Source: Adiantum capillus-veneris (Eukaryota; Streptophyta; Polypodiopsida; Polypodiales; Pteridaceae). From it: 64,000 nt of DNA. Where the stretch lies: contig CM043947.1 of NCBI GenBank assembly GCA_014529385.2, positions 130,841,891 through 130,905,890 of the forward strand, in the 5' to 3' direction. The position numbers and the translations under genes are program-made. This document shows positions 11,889 to 22,451 of the stretch, one piece after another; the first letter of the stretch is position 1; every line of letters begins with the position of its first letter. A model generated the notes under the pieces. The model had not been told where the DNA came from. It searched no databases and worked only from the letters and a program-made list of their open reading frames with translations.

Positions 11889-13746
11889 TTGCTGTAGCTC
11901 GGTGATCGAAGAAGCCCTTGGCTTGGAGGAGTAGCCCGCAAGTGAAGAGAAGGAGCCATTGCTAGCGTTTTGAAATGCTGGCGTTTTGCAGTGGGACACC
12001 TCCAGCCGCAACAGTTCCCCCCGTCTTGCGTCAGTTTTTTAAAACGCTGTCGGTCCACCCCTGCTGTCGGATCCTCCTGCTGCGTTGCGCTGTAGACAGC
12101 GAGCCCACTTTGCGCCTAGGCGGCCCTCCCTTGGCGACGACGACCTCTCCGACTCCAGCGTTTTGAAACGCTACCAATGTAGTGCCAGCCCACAGTGCCC
12201 CCCCTTTTTTCTGCTAGCGTTTTAAACGCTCCCGAAAGACCTGCAAACGACAAGTTGCCTCCCTGCGACGGCGTTTTGAAACACCGATTGCAGTGCTTGG
12301 CAAAACGGGTCCTTGTCGCAATGGATGCCTTCAATGTGCTTGAAAAGCTAAAGCTTTTTAGGGGCCTGGACGAGGGGACCAAGGTTCTCAAGGTTCTTAG
12401 CACAAGTGTTGGAGCATCTTTGGAGGGCAGAGGAGAATATTTTGGCACGGTTTTAGGAGCAACTTTGGAAGAATTAAAGTTTTGAGGAGCAATAAGGAAC
12501 GTGGGATTGTGAAGCCCTCTATGTAGTGTGTCTAGAGCGGCTTGGTGCAAACCCTGTAGCCACCTCTGAAGTGCTCTATGGTGGCTCGGAAAAGGCGGAG
12601 ACTGGAACTCCAGAGAGGGGCGGAAAAGTGCTTTTCGACGAGCAGCTTGGGAGAAGCAGAGTTTGCGGAGCCCACTTCGTGTGGAGCTCTCTGTGGAGAG
12701 CGTGTGGAGCGGCTTGGCAGAGATGAAATTGGAGAATTTTACGGCTTGGTTCGTGAGGCCGCATTGGAGTGCGAGAAGGCTTCGTAGATTTCCAAATCTT
12801 GCAACTTCAACATGGCCCTTCCTTGCTCGAACACAAGTGACATCGACCAAAACCAACCAAAAGCTATGGATAACGGATTGTCAACCGTCCATTTAGCGGC
12901 CTATGCAATGGCACTGTTCTCAAGGAACCCGACAAATTGTTTGGCTCGAGTTAAAAGCAAATGGAGGAGTTCGCTAGAGGACAGCGGCAAAGGTCAGTTG
13001 GACAAGAATGGCAGTACCACTCAATTAGTTGCCTCGGTACCCGGGAGGTACGACCATAGTCATGATTGTGATTCAGCGCTTTGTTTGGCTCGGGAGTTTG
13101 AAGCCAAAGGCAAAAGCAGGAACTCACAGAGAGAGAAACATAAAGGCAAGCTAGATAGAGATTACGGTAATAAAGATTTGGCAGAGGAGATCGACATGGC
13201 ACACGTGGCGGTGGCCACAGTGGCCTCGACGTTAGATTTCTAGTCAAATGACAGGTGTCACCACTAGCTTCAACCAGAGAGAGGCTTGTGAGTGGTAGAG
13301 AGGGGCAAGCACCGCTCCGTATAATTAATTTGGACCCTTGTGTTGGAGTTCAAGTTATTGGTGTTTGGACCTGTAGGTCGGAGTTCAATGCACATGCATT
13401 TGGCAGGGAACCAGTTAGACGTCTAAAACACTATGGATGGGCACGCCAATTCGTTGTTGATGAGATTATGGACAGGATATGTTCCAACATTTCATTATCT
13501 TGGAGTTTTATATTTTGGACGTGATGTGTTCATAGTTCACGAATGGGGAGTGTTGGACGTAGCATGGTCTACAATTCAAAGTTTCTACAAAGGCAACCGA
13601 TGCTCAAGATGGCATTACTTTCAGGTACAAAGTTGAGGAGAGCAACACCGAGATGTGTCCAGTTGGTGTCCATTACTAGGGTGTCCATGGTAGCTTCTTC
13701 ATTGACTTGTCTCACTATTGATGTCCACTATGAGCGGCAGAGAGGG
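11889..13746 (+). other. Internal region of the non-autonomous element; unknown ORFs
   Basis: The first part (11960-12290) is dense in GCGTTTT...AAACGC inverted-repeat motifs. The longest sense ORF with some plausibility is 12812-13243 (143 aa, charged, Lys/Arg-rich C-terminal half). I recognise no family. A 246-codon ORF lies on the opposite strand (12856-12116) but overlaps the hairpin-rich part and looks fortuitous. The origin of the sequence, possibly captured host DNA, is unknown. Confidence 0.5.
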
Positions 13747-14106
13747 TGTTAAAAGTTTAGGCATCTCAAGTGAACTTCCCAATGTGATCCCATTATTTAG
13801 TTTGGCTTTTAGGTATTTATTTTACTTATTTGTCAAAGTCTTGGATAGGGCAATTTACTGGGATTGCTATATAAGCAATCCCTTGCCTCCATTGTATACA
13901 CATTCAGATATTCATTGCCGAGGTTGATTGGTTCATGAGGACTTCCCAATGTGATCCCATTATTTATTTTGGCTTTAAGGTATTTATTTTACTTATTTGT
14001 CAAAAGTCTTGGATAGGGCAATTTATTGGGATTGCTATATAAGCAACCCCTTGCCTCCATTGTATACACATTCAGTTATTCATTGCCGAGGTTGATTGGT
14101 TCATGA

Positions 14107-14178
<72 letters not shown>

Positions 14179-14223
14179 CTCACTCCCCTTGGTCTCTATG
14201 CTTCCGCATCGTCGACTTTGACA
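13747..14223 (+). repeat. 3' LTR with internal 167-bp duplication
   Basis: 477 bp, TGTTAAAAG...TTTGACA. It is longer than the 5' LTR because the block from ACTTCCCAATGTGATC to the CT run is present twice (13774-13940 and 13941-14107). Both copies include the TATA box CTATATAAGC. The CT run (14108-14175) is also longer than in the 5' LTR. Confidence 0.88.
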
Positions 14224-14305
14224 CAAGTGTCCATTGATCAGCTCAATAGAGCATAAGGATTGTTTCTTTGGTCTCATAGGTCATGTTTGACCTTTGATGA
14301 CATCA

Positions 14306-14351
<46 letters not shown>
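14224..14351 (+). repeat. LINE/SINE-like 3' tail fragment followed by (CT)n
   Basis: GGTCTCATAGGTCAT, a GACCTTTGATGACATCAATA segment and CT repeats (14311-14351) resemble the 3' end of the non-LTR element near 60450-60532 (GGTCTCATAGGTCATTATGG, GAAGACGTTAATA, then CT). This may be a truncated LINE copy or a SINE sharing the tail. Confidence 0.5.
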
Positions 14352-14353
<2 letters not shown>

Positions 14354-14549
14354 CCCAAGTGTATTGCAAGTTTTCTTCTAATCTCTTTTCTATGTGTTTT
14401 ATCTCTCTAGAGCTCTTGCACAAATGTCTGCGGTTCTCATTTACATAAGAAAGAGAAGTACTGCAATACATCTCGTCTTTTTAGGGAACTCGACTCTAAG
14501 ACTACAAAGAATACAAAAAGTGGTGGATCTCTATTTTACAAAAACACTT
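14352..14549. other. Short intronic spacer
   Basis: No gene or element is recognised between the CT run and the next LTR. Confidence 0.5.
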
Positions 14550-15266
14550 TTTCACAACCTGTTGACGTGTCAATCCACTGAAGAACGAGGCCAACCTGTA
14601 GATCCTGGCTCAAAGTCCTAAACCCTAAGTGAAGAAGCTGATGCAGCAGAAGAAGTTTTACGGATTTGCAAAGTCTTGCCAAGTGGCCTATTTTTAAACA
14701 GTTCCCACCAACTTATGAGACCCTGTTCGATGGGGCCTAAGTTCCATAAAAGGCATTAAAATAAAGCAAGCCCACACACACACACACACACACACACGCG
14801 GAGACCTAATGACGTGGTAGCTATACTGACGTCCGCACTTTGCGTTGACCTGTTGACGTGGCAATCTGTACAGAATTCAGCGTTTCACGCTGACCTGTTG
14901 ACGTGGCAGCCCGTATGGATTTCCATGATTTACGTTGGGTAGTTTTCAGTGCTAGCTTTTGAGACTGCTTTTCATGTAACTGCTTTTCAAGGCCAAGGGC
15001 CTTCAAATATGTGCAGAGGCCTCAGTCTCTGGCACTCTTTTCGATGAAAGTGCAGTGTGAGTACCGACATTGTATCGAGTTCAAGTAATATAAAGAAATA
15101 CCGAAAGGGGTGCCAAGGTTTGGGGGCAATACTCTCTAGGGTGGAATTCCGCCACTCCGTGTCGTGTGTGCTCTCTCTCTCTCTCTCTCTCTCTCTCAGC
15201 TCAATTGTTATTGAAGTGCTAAAAGTCTGTTCTTTTCTATTGGCACGTGGTCGCCGTCTCGTGATA
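14550..15266 (+). repeat. 5' LTR of a plus-strand gypsy fragment
   Basis: About 717 bp, homologous end to end with the solo LTR at 50686-51392. They share CTGYTGACGTGTCAA near the start and a GGAATTCCGCCACTCCGTGT block. A short CT run and GTTATTGAAGTGCTAAAAGT follow. The core AAATACCGAAAGGGGTGCC lies at 15096-15114. The left terminus is degraded (TTTCACAACC) and the right end is GTGATA. A PBS follows directly. Confidence 0.8.
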
Positions 15267-15267
15267 G

Positions 15268-15279
15268 TGGTATCAAACC
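15268..15279 (+). other. PBS TGGTATCAAACC
   Basis: A variant of the iMet-type PBS lying one base after the LTR end. Confidence 0.75.
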
Positions 15280-16093
15280 TTCAGGCGTGTGCTTTTCTGA
15301 AAGCATACCGGCCCCACCAAAGAGCAGACAGAGCAAACTAGCGCTTCCAAAGTCTACTGGAATTTTATTTGAAGAATCTTCGTGTCCCGACCTTGGACTT
15401 ATTAGCCACTCTCATCCTTACTTCATTGCAGATCGGGCGCGCTCCCGTCCTCATCGCTTTGTCTCATAGGGCATAAGCGATAAAGAACCCAAGACATGGC
15501 GTTCATGGATTCAGTAGAATACTTGCAGTTTCTCTCGACGAGCTTCGCGACATTCTTTCGCGGCATCCTTAGCAGAATCTTCCAATGCTGCAAAGTTTTC
15601 AACAGTTTTTGAATTATATGTTACTCCCTCTGATACCCCAGGTGGCACCTCCTCCTTCGGCACCAGAAAGTACGAGAGCTTCCAACCGACAACCTTTCTA
15701 GCCGTCTGTTCTGATTGGGGGAGTCTTTAGGAATATGGTGCAGCCATCTGACCCTGATCCTGTGCAACCGCCTATGCCCCCACCTCCCCTACCACCACCA
15801 CCGCCACTGCCACTGCCACCACCACCGCCACCGCCACCGCCACCAAGCTACAATGGCTGGAGCCCATATGGATACCCTTATTATCCGAACCCGGATACAC
15901 ACCTAACCAACCAAAAGACTTCAAGGATGGCGGCACACAATCAAATTTTTCACCTTTTCCGGGATGAAAGATTGGAAGAAAGCATTGCAGTGCCTACAAC
16001 AATTTGACAACATCTATGCTTTGGGGAACTATAAAGAAGAATCCAAGATTTCTCGAGCAGCAGGATTTCTTAAAGATAATGCCAGGTAGTGGT
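15280..16093 (+). pseudogene. Truncated gypsy gag (leader and N-terminal part)
   Basis: The leader (15280-15480) is homologous in reverse complement to the leader at 47220-47340. A gag-like frame follows, with a proline-rich segment (15735-15850). Next come the residues KKALQCLQQFDN and a SKISRAAGFLKDNA stretch, matching the gag core of the intact element (KKALSFLQQFD...). It carries stops and frameshifts. It is cut at 16093 where a minus-strand LTR was inserted, and the rest is missing. Confidence 0.7.
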
Positions 16094-16738
16094 TGTCACA
16101 GACTTGGACACTCCAAGTCAAGAATCCACCACGACAGCACCAAATAACCACTTCAAAACAGTTCACAATTCACAATTTTATTCGACACTGGCCCGGTGGA
16201 GTTCCGTGCCTCCCAAAGACTGGCGCCCCTTTCGGTATTTCTTTTTGTTTTAAATTTGAGTTCAAAGTACAAGAGTGTAGGCAGGCGCTCACACTCAGAC
16301 TCTGCGTCCAGATGCTCTGAGTTGCGAGAGGCCTGCGCACATATTTAAAGTTACAAGGGATGCCAAAAGCAGAGCCCCAAAAGCTGATTCAAAGCTCAAA
16401 AGCTTTGTGAAAATAAAGCAAAAGGGTGTTTTTCCCCCTCTCTCTCAACCCTTGCCTAAAATAAAGCAAAAGGGGTTCTCTCTTGTCAACTTGCGTAGAT
16501 TAAAGCAAGTCCGAAAAGCTTGCCCAAAAGCAAAAATGCCGCAGCTGCTGCCTTCCGCAATATGCGCCGCAAAACGCGGGGATCCGTACAGCTGCTACGT
16601 GTCAGCCCGCCGCGTCAGCAAATCAGGGTTAGGGTTTCCCAACAAATTAGGGTTTTTGATTTTCTGCAATTAGGGGTAGGGTTTCAACAAATTAGGCTTT
16701 TTGATTTTCTGGGGCAGCCACGTCATCACTTTGTGACA
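16094..16738 (-). repeat. 3' LTR of degraded minus-strand gypsy (G2)
   Basis: 645 bp, TGTCACAG...TTTGTGACA. It is homologous to the LTR at 41589-42252. It contains the conserved GGCGCCCCTTTCGGTATTTC core (16222-16241) and a 48-bp repeat with teloboxes (16620-16711). It is followed by TACCCCCCTCTTGAAAG, the polypurine tract on the minus strand. No matching 5' LTR survives to the right. Confidence 0.85.
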
Positions 16739-17183
16739 TACCCCCCTCTTGAAAGCATTGTAATCGCCCTCGATTACGCCTGCAAGACAGACAAAGGCGT
16801 AATCGAGGGTTAGTACCGACGCTGACTGTTAGTACCGACGCACTAGGAACACACATCTAGCACATGTACCAATCGACAATCACATCACACGACATCAGAG
16901 GACATCACTTGACATCAGAGGACATCACATGACATTCAACATTCATTCGGATCTTAGACCATGATTTATCAGCAATGTAGCTAGCAATCGCATCTAGATC
17001 CAGTCGGGACCTCATAGATGTCCGATTGACTAACCCCTATTGCAACCATGTCTATTCGAGATCAATTAGACCAAAATGCTGCAGTCATTTCATCTATCAG
17101 TTCCTGCACTTAAAAACAAGTCAAGAATTCCATTTCATAAAGTCATACAACAGAATACTGTCAGCTCTCAGTATCCCTGAAGC
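16739..17183 (-). other. G2 polypurine tract and 3' untranslated region
   Basis: The polypurine tract adjoins the LTR (TACCCCCCTCTTG on plus). ATTGTAATCGCCCTCGATTA and the downstream block recur after the LTRs at 29212 and 42253, so this is the conserved 3'UTR of the gypsy group. Confidence 0.75.
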
Positions 17184-17587
17184 TCAAAGAGACATCAGTG
17201 ACTCTAGTATACAAAAATCAAGGCATCTGTTGACAAAGGAGCGGAGTACCTCCCCTCTTGTGCATCCCACTGCACCAGATCTGCGGCCAAGCTGAATTCT
17301 GGGTTCCATTTGTTTCACAATCTGAGGAGTATCTGCTGGGTCCTTCTCTTCCATCCACTTCGCATCCAATGCAGGATAATTCTTGAATTTAACCAAGAAC
17401 CGCCTTCTTACTTTACCCTTACTCTTTGTATCCTTATGTGCCAAAATTTGTTCAGGAACAAGGATCTCCTCGTTTTCCTCTACTTCCGGTTGCTCATCGG
17501 GCTCCCCATCATTAGGCACATCACCTTTAAAAGGTTTCACGAGACTCACATGAAATGCATTGTGAATTCTCCAAGTGTCAGGCAGTT
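17184..17587 (-). pseudogene. G2 pol fragment: integrase C-terminus and chromodomain
   Basis: Minus-strand reading gives LPDTWRIHNAFHVSLVKPF followed by an acidic linker. The chromodomain follows (EILVPEQILAHK..., RRRFLVKFKNYPALDAKWME). It matches the C-terminal 100 residues of the intact polyprotein at 32001-37115. The frame is interrupted at 17587 by the three-LTR element and continues after 25527. The CAGTT target duplication marks the break. Confidence 0.85.
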
Positions 17588-18800
17588 TGTAAGGTGCAAC
17601 GGAAGTGAATATTGAACTTTGCTCAAGATGAGTGCTCCGAATTGTGCTGAAGGGTTCCTTTTTCTTAGGGAAGGGAGAGCTTTCTGTTCTTTTATGAGAG
17701 AGTGCAAGTGATCACAAACAAAGTGAATAGACACTGCGAATGAAGGTGCTGAGACTGAGAGATAGAGAGAGAAGAATACGACACCAGAATGTTGTCAAAA
17801 ACTCTCCTCCGAAGGCCCCACTCTCTATGGCGAGAGCGGTCTACTTATGATTGCACAAATCTCTACAATGCTTGGACTTGCTGACGATGTCGACGACGAT
17901 GAGGACGACAACGAGACGGCTGAAATCTGAAAACGCTAAGGGCTGAAATCTGCAAATCTTCTATCTGCTGAATTCTGACTCTATGTCGGTGATGATGTCG
18001 ATGGCGACGATGCGACGACGATGCGCTGAAAACGCAGATTCTGAAATATGCGTTTTCCGGGCTGAATCTGCAAACTACGTGGGATTTGACTGAGCGGCGA
18101 GGATCTGCTGCGGGAAGGTGAGATTTGCGAGGTTCAGGGACTCTACTGCGGTATCTGACTGCTGAAAACTGAAAACGCTGGTGTTTCTTGATGTTCCGTC
18201 GCGGTGAATCTGCAAAACGCTGAAGTGTGATGCTGATGCAAAAACGCTAGGGCTGAAAATGGTCTTGTTGCGGAGAATCTGCTAACGCTTGAGCTTCTGC
18301 TTTGTCTTTTGTCGCCAGGGATCTGCAAGAGCAAAAACGTTGGCTGATCTAGTCCAAAAACGCTAGCTTTATGCTGTGAAGGAAAAACTCTAGGGCATCT
18401 GGGATTCTGTCGAGAAGTTGCCTGTTGAGCGAGTGCTCCTGTAGCCTCTTCTCCCAGAAAGTGCTAACTATGGTTTGCTTATATATTATCTTAGCAAAAT
18501 TGCCCTACCCAGTTCCCAACAAAAGTCACTTAATAAATAAGTGAAAAATGTCAAAAATAGAGAAAATAGGTTTTAATGCACTGGAAAATTCCTTGATGGA
18601 TTCTGATGGGAATGTTGAAGATCATGCTGTGTGCAACCGGAGGATATGCATCTAATGTAAGTGTCTGGACATGCACGGTCTGCGAACAGACTCACAAAAG
18701 TGCCATATCACTTCCTATTCTAGACTGACTTGACTGAACCGAACCTTGGTCATGCTGTAGCTTGTCCACGGACACATAGGGTTGGATGTGTCACGTGACA
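17588..18800 (-). repeat. LTR B (outer 3' LTR)
   Basis: 1213 bp, TGTAAGGTGCAACGG...CACGTGACA. Its left flank is the interrupted gypsy integrase, not a PBS. Its right flank is TCCCCTCCTTTTC, the minus-strand polypurine tract. Confidence 0.9.
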
Positions 18801-21249
18801 TCCCCTCCTTTTCAAAGTGAGAGGTACTGGTACCAAACTGTATGGCATTGAGGGAGATCGCCAATAACATCCTGAATCCTGGGAAGGACTCTTCGCCGGC
18901 CCACTCTGATGCATGGGTCAGACGATACTTGAACTTCATAAAGGTCTGCAATGCTTGCTTCCTTGGGCCGCGTCGAAAGCGACACCAAGTCTTTTGTAGC
19001 TCCTTCGATGCTTCAACTTCGTCTAGAGTCATACTTCTTCCTTCAAGAATCTCCATGTCTGAAAATTCCTGAAACCACTTCCATCACAAAAACATGAACA
19101 TACCTATTCCATGTAAAGTGATTGGAAAAATTCTAGTCTTTCGAACAAACTGTGCATGCAATGTAGATGAACAAAGTGATGGAGTGCCAAACCGTTCATC
19201 AAACACACGCAAACAATGAGATCGAATCTTGTCTTGCTGATCTAAATCAATCAACTGTGGCAATTCACAACGGAAATGCCCGTGCTTCGTGCCAATACTT
19301 TCTTGTGCTCTTTCTACAACTGTGTCAAGGAAGAGACATGGAATGTGACTTCCTTGAATGCATACTTTTCAGCTTTTCATAAACAATCCGCATACATCTG
19401 TGCTCATTCATGAGTGAAACGTGCTCAACGTACAATATGTCATGCCTAGGAAAAGGGATCACATAAAGATGCTGACTAAAATACAGGAAACGATCACGAA
19501 TGAAACACTCGTACAATGCGTGCTGACTAATCATTCGAACACATAATACTTCCTGTAAGGGTTCTTTGGACCTAGGCTCGAGAGCCAAGATCGGTTTGTT
19601 GTGTTTGATCGAATCTTCCTTGTGGGGGTTGCTGTGGACCTCGACTCGAAAGCCAAGATCGATTCTTTGTGATTGATCGAATCTGCATCGAGGTTAGCTT
19701 CGCTAGAAAAAACATCAACTAAACCATCATCCTTGTGAACAATCACGTCTTGATCATACAAATCATGATGCTTGTGAGAAATCACATCGTGATGAGTAAA
19801 GTGTCGCAACAACTCTTGCATGTGTCGCGCTTGTTCATGCTCACGCTCTATGGTTGCCTTTCTTTCTGCTTCTCTTTCTGCGTGTCTGCGATCCGCTGTG
19901 ACATAAAAACGCGTTTCGGCCTCCGAAACTCCGAAACGGCAAAACGGCCGAAACGTTTCGACGAAATGAGCGAAACGAGACGATGTTTATTTTTTTCGTC
20001 CCCTTTTGACTTGCTGACCCAAAACGGGTGTTTTAGGATTTTTAAACCCATTACAAAGCCTTATGAGGAGGACTATAGCTCGTTTCTTATTGATATTTGG
20101 GCATTTTATGTAGTATGGCCAAAACTCAACTCATGTATGATTGGTCTTTTGGTCAGGACTCAAGATTCAGATCAGGTATTAGGAACTGCTGGTGTGATTT
20201 GAGTCATGATTCTTATTATGAGAACATGAGTTTAGACATTGTTATTTGTTTTGCCGTTGTAATTTATCATGGTTTTGGCTTGGCTAGGTATTTTAATTTC
20301 AGCTCTTACCTTGTTCACTCGTGACTCAAGTCTCACATCTGGATTTTGGTATTTCACATGTCTTGACAGGTGAATTTGTATGTATATTCAATGTATAATT
20401 ATAAGTACATACATGTAAAACGAAACCTGTGTTTCGCTTTCTCTGAGCTCCGAAACGAAACGTTTCAAAAACCTCGAAACCTCGAAACGCACGAAACCCC
20501 GAAACGTTTCATGTCACACTGCTACGATCCATTTCTGCTTTTCTTTCTTTGCATTCATGATCAAATTCTGCCATTCTTTCTGCTTTTCTTACTTCGTGTT
20601 CTAACTTCCTGTCCATAAACATTTGCTCCTACTCCTCCATAGGAGTTAGTGCAATCCTTGGGTAGATGGGGAAGGGGGAGGGTCAGAAAAACCTCCTGGT
20701 GGGAAAAACTCTTCTTCGCCACTCCCATGCTCACCACCTTCATGCGAAGTATCCATTCCGCTTCGGGTGATGACCATCCACTGAAGTCTTGGGTGCTTAA
20801 GTTCACGAGGAACTTGGGTTCCTGTGGGACTTGGGTTCTTGGGTGTCTTGAGGTTCTTGGGGGTCTTGAGGTTCTTGAGATTCTTGAGGTTCTTCTTTAG
20901 CTTGCAATCTGTGTTAGAGAAGGATCTTCTTTTTACCCGAGTTCTTCTCTTTTCCGTGGGCGCACCCCTTTGCGGCGTTGCGCTCACATCAAGGTTGCTT
21001 TTTCCCACCTCACGTCGATTGGCCGACCGCTAAGTGCACGGACGCTCTCAATGAGTGAAAAGAGGCACAAGGGGAGGCTGGACAAGCCCTTCTTTCTTGG
21101 GTTTCCACTCACTCTTCAAAAACACGATTAGGAATCGACACGCCCAAGTGAACTTGGGTTCGTGCGACCGCAACAAGCAAAAAAAATCATGTGGTTCTTG
21201 TGGTTCTTTTCTTGAGTGATACAAAACACTGCCAAAGCTCTGACACCAA
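18801..21249 (-). pseudogene. Internal region 1 of the tandem element: unknown conserved ORFs, split by a MITE
   Basis: 2449 bp including a 628-bp hAT-like insertion. Minus-strand ORFs at 21008-20646, 19821-19531, 19588-19325 and 19056-18715 have homologues at matching positions in internal region 2. The first contains VITRSGMDTS, reminiscent of gypsy gag N-termini. The middle part is highly charged and probably coiled-coil (ERE/RKA-rich). The last contains a KELQKTWCRFRRGP motif. No RT, protease or integrase is seen. The function is unknown; a gag-derived or captured protein is possible. Confidence 0.6.
19894..20521. mobile_element. hAT-like MITE, 628 bp, 8-bp TSD
   Basis: Present in internal region 1 and absent at the homologous site in region 2 (near 23610). 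The ends are CGCTGTGACAT and ATGTCACACTG, imperfect terminal inverted repeats of a CAGTGTGACAT consensus. Both are followed inward by GAAACGTTTC-rich subterminal repeats. Flanks CTGCGATC and CTACGATC give an 8-bp duplication with one mismatch. It has no transposase ORF. The 8-bp duplication and CAGTG terminus point to the hAT superfamily. Confidence 0.8.
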
Positions 21250-22451
21250 TGCAAGGTGCAACAGAAGTGAATGTTGAACTTTGCTCAAGATGAGTGCTCC
21301 GAACTGTGCTCAAGGGTTCCTTTTTCTTAGGGAAGGGAGAGCCTTCCGTTCTTTTATGAGAGAGTGCAAGTGATCACAAACAAAGTGAATAGACACTGTG
21401 AATGAAGGTGCTGAGAGTGAGAGATAGAGAGAGAAGAATACGACACCAGAATGTTGTCAAAAACTCTCCTCCGAAGGCCCCACTCTCTATGGCAAGAGCG
21501 GTCTACTTATGATTGCACAAATCTCTACAATGCTTGGACTTGCTGATGATGTCGACGACGATGAGGACGACGACGAGACGGCTGAAATCTGAAAATGCGA
21601 AGGGCTGAAATCTCCAAATCTTCTATCTACTGAATTCTGACTCTATGTCGGTGACGATGTCGATGGCGATGATGCGACGACGATGCGTTGAAAGCATCTG
21701 CGTTTTCTGGGCTGAATATGCAAACTACGCGGGATTTGACCATGCGGCGAGGATTTGCTGCGGGAAGGTGAGATCTGCGAGGTTCAGGGACTCTACTGCG
21801 GTATCTGACTGCTGAAAACTGAAAACGCTGGTGTTTCTTGATGTTCCGTCGCGGTGAGTCTGCAAAACGCTGAAGTGTGATGCTGATGCAAAAACGCTAG
21901 GGCTGAAAATGGTCTTGCTGCGGAGAATCTGCTAACGCTTGGGCTTCTGCCTGGTCTTCTGTCGCCAGGGATCTGCAAGAGCAAAAACGTTGGCTGATCT
22001 GGTCCAAAAACGCTAGCTTTATGCTGCGAAGCAAAAACGCTAGGGCATCTGGGATTCAAGTTGAGAAGTTGCCTGTTGAGCGAGTGCTCCTGCAGCCTCT
22101 TCTCCAAGAAAGTGCTAACTCTGGTTTGCTTATTTATTATTTTAGCAAAATTGCCCTACCTAGTTCCCAACAAAAGTCACTTAATAAATAAGTGAAAAAT
22201 GCCAAAAATAGAGTAAATTGGTTTTAATGCACTAGAAAATTCCCTGATGGATTCTGATGGGAATGCTGATGATCATGCTGTGTGCAACCGGAGGATATGC
22301 ATGTAATGTAAGTGTCTGGACATGCACAGTCTGCGAACAGACTCACAAAAGTGCCATATCACTTCCTATTCTAGACTGACTTGACTGAACTGAACCCTGG
22401 TCATGCTGTAGCTTGTCCACAGACACATAGGGTTGGATGTGTCACGTGACA
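21250..22451 (-). repeat. LTR C (shared middle LTR)
   Basis: 1202 bp, TGCAAGGTGCAAC...CACGTGACA. The left flank CTCTGACACCAA is a PBS complement and the right flank TCCCCTCCTTTTC a polypurine tract. It is thus 5' LTR of unit 1 and 3' LTR of unit 2. There is no target duplication of its own. Confidence 0.9.

Larger units (their letters stand above)
11576..14223 (+). mobile_element. Complete non-autonomous LTR retrotransposon, TSD CAAGT
   Basis: 2648 bp bounded by LTRs at 11576-11876 and 13747-14223, with CAAGT on both sides (11571-11575 and 14224-14228). The PBS TGGTATCAGAGC directly follows the 5' LTR. A purine-rich GAGCGGCAGAGAGGG precedes the 3' LTR. The 1870-bp internal region shows no gag, RT or integrase, so mobilisation would need another element's proteins. 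The structure fits a small LARD/TRIM-like element. The lineage is not determined; the PBS is common in Copia. Confidence 0.9.

Noticed and set aside
12116-12856. 246-codon minus-strand ORF in the non-autonomous LTR element
   Set aside because: It is antisense to the element, Ser/Leu/Arg-biased, crosses hairpin-rich GCGTTTT repeats and shows no recognisable domain.
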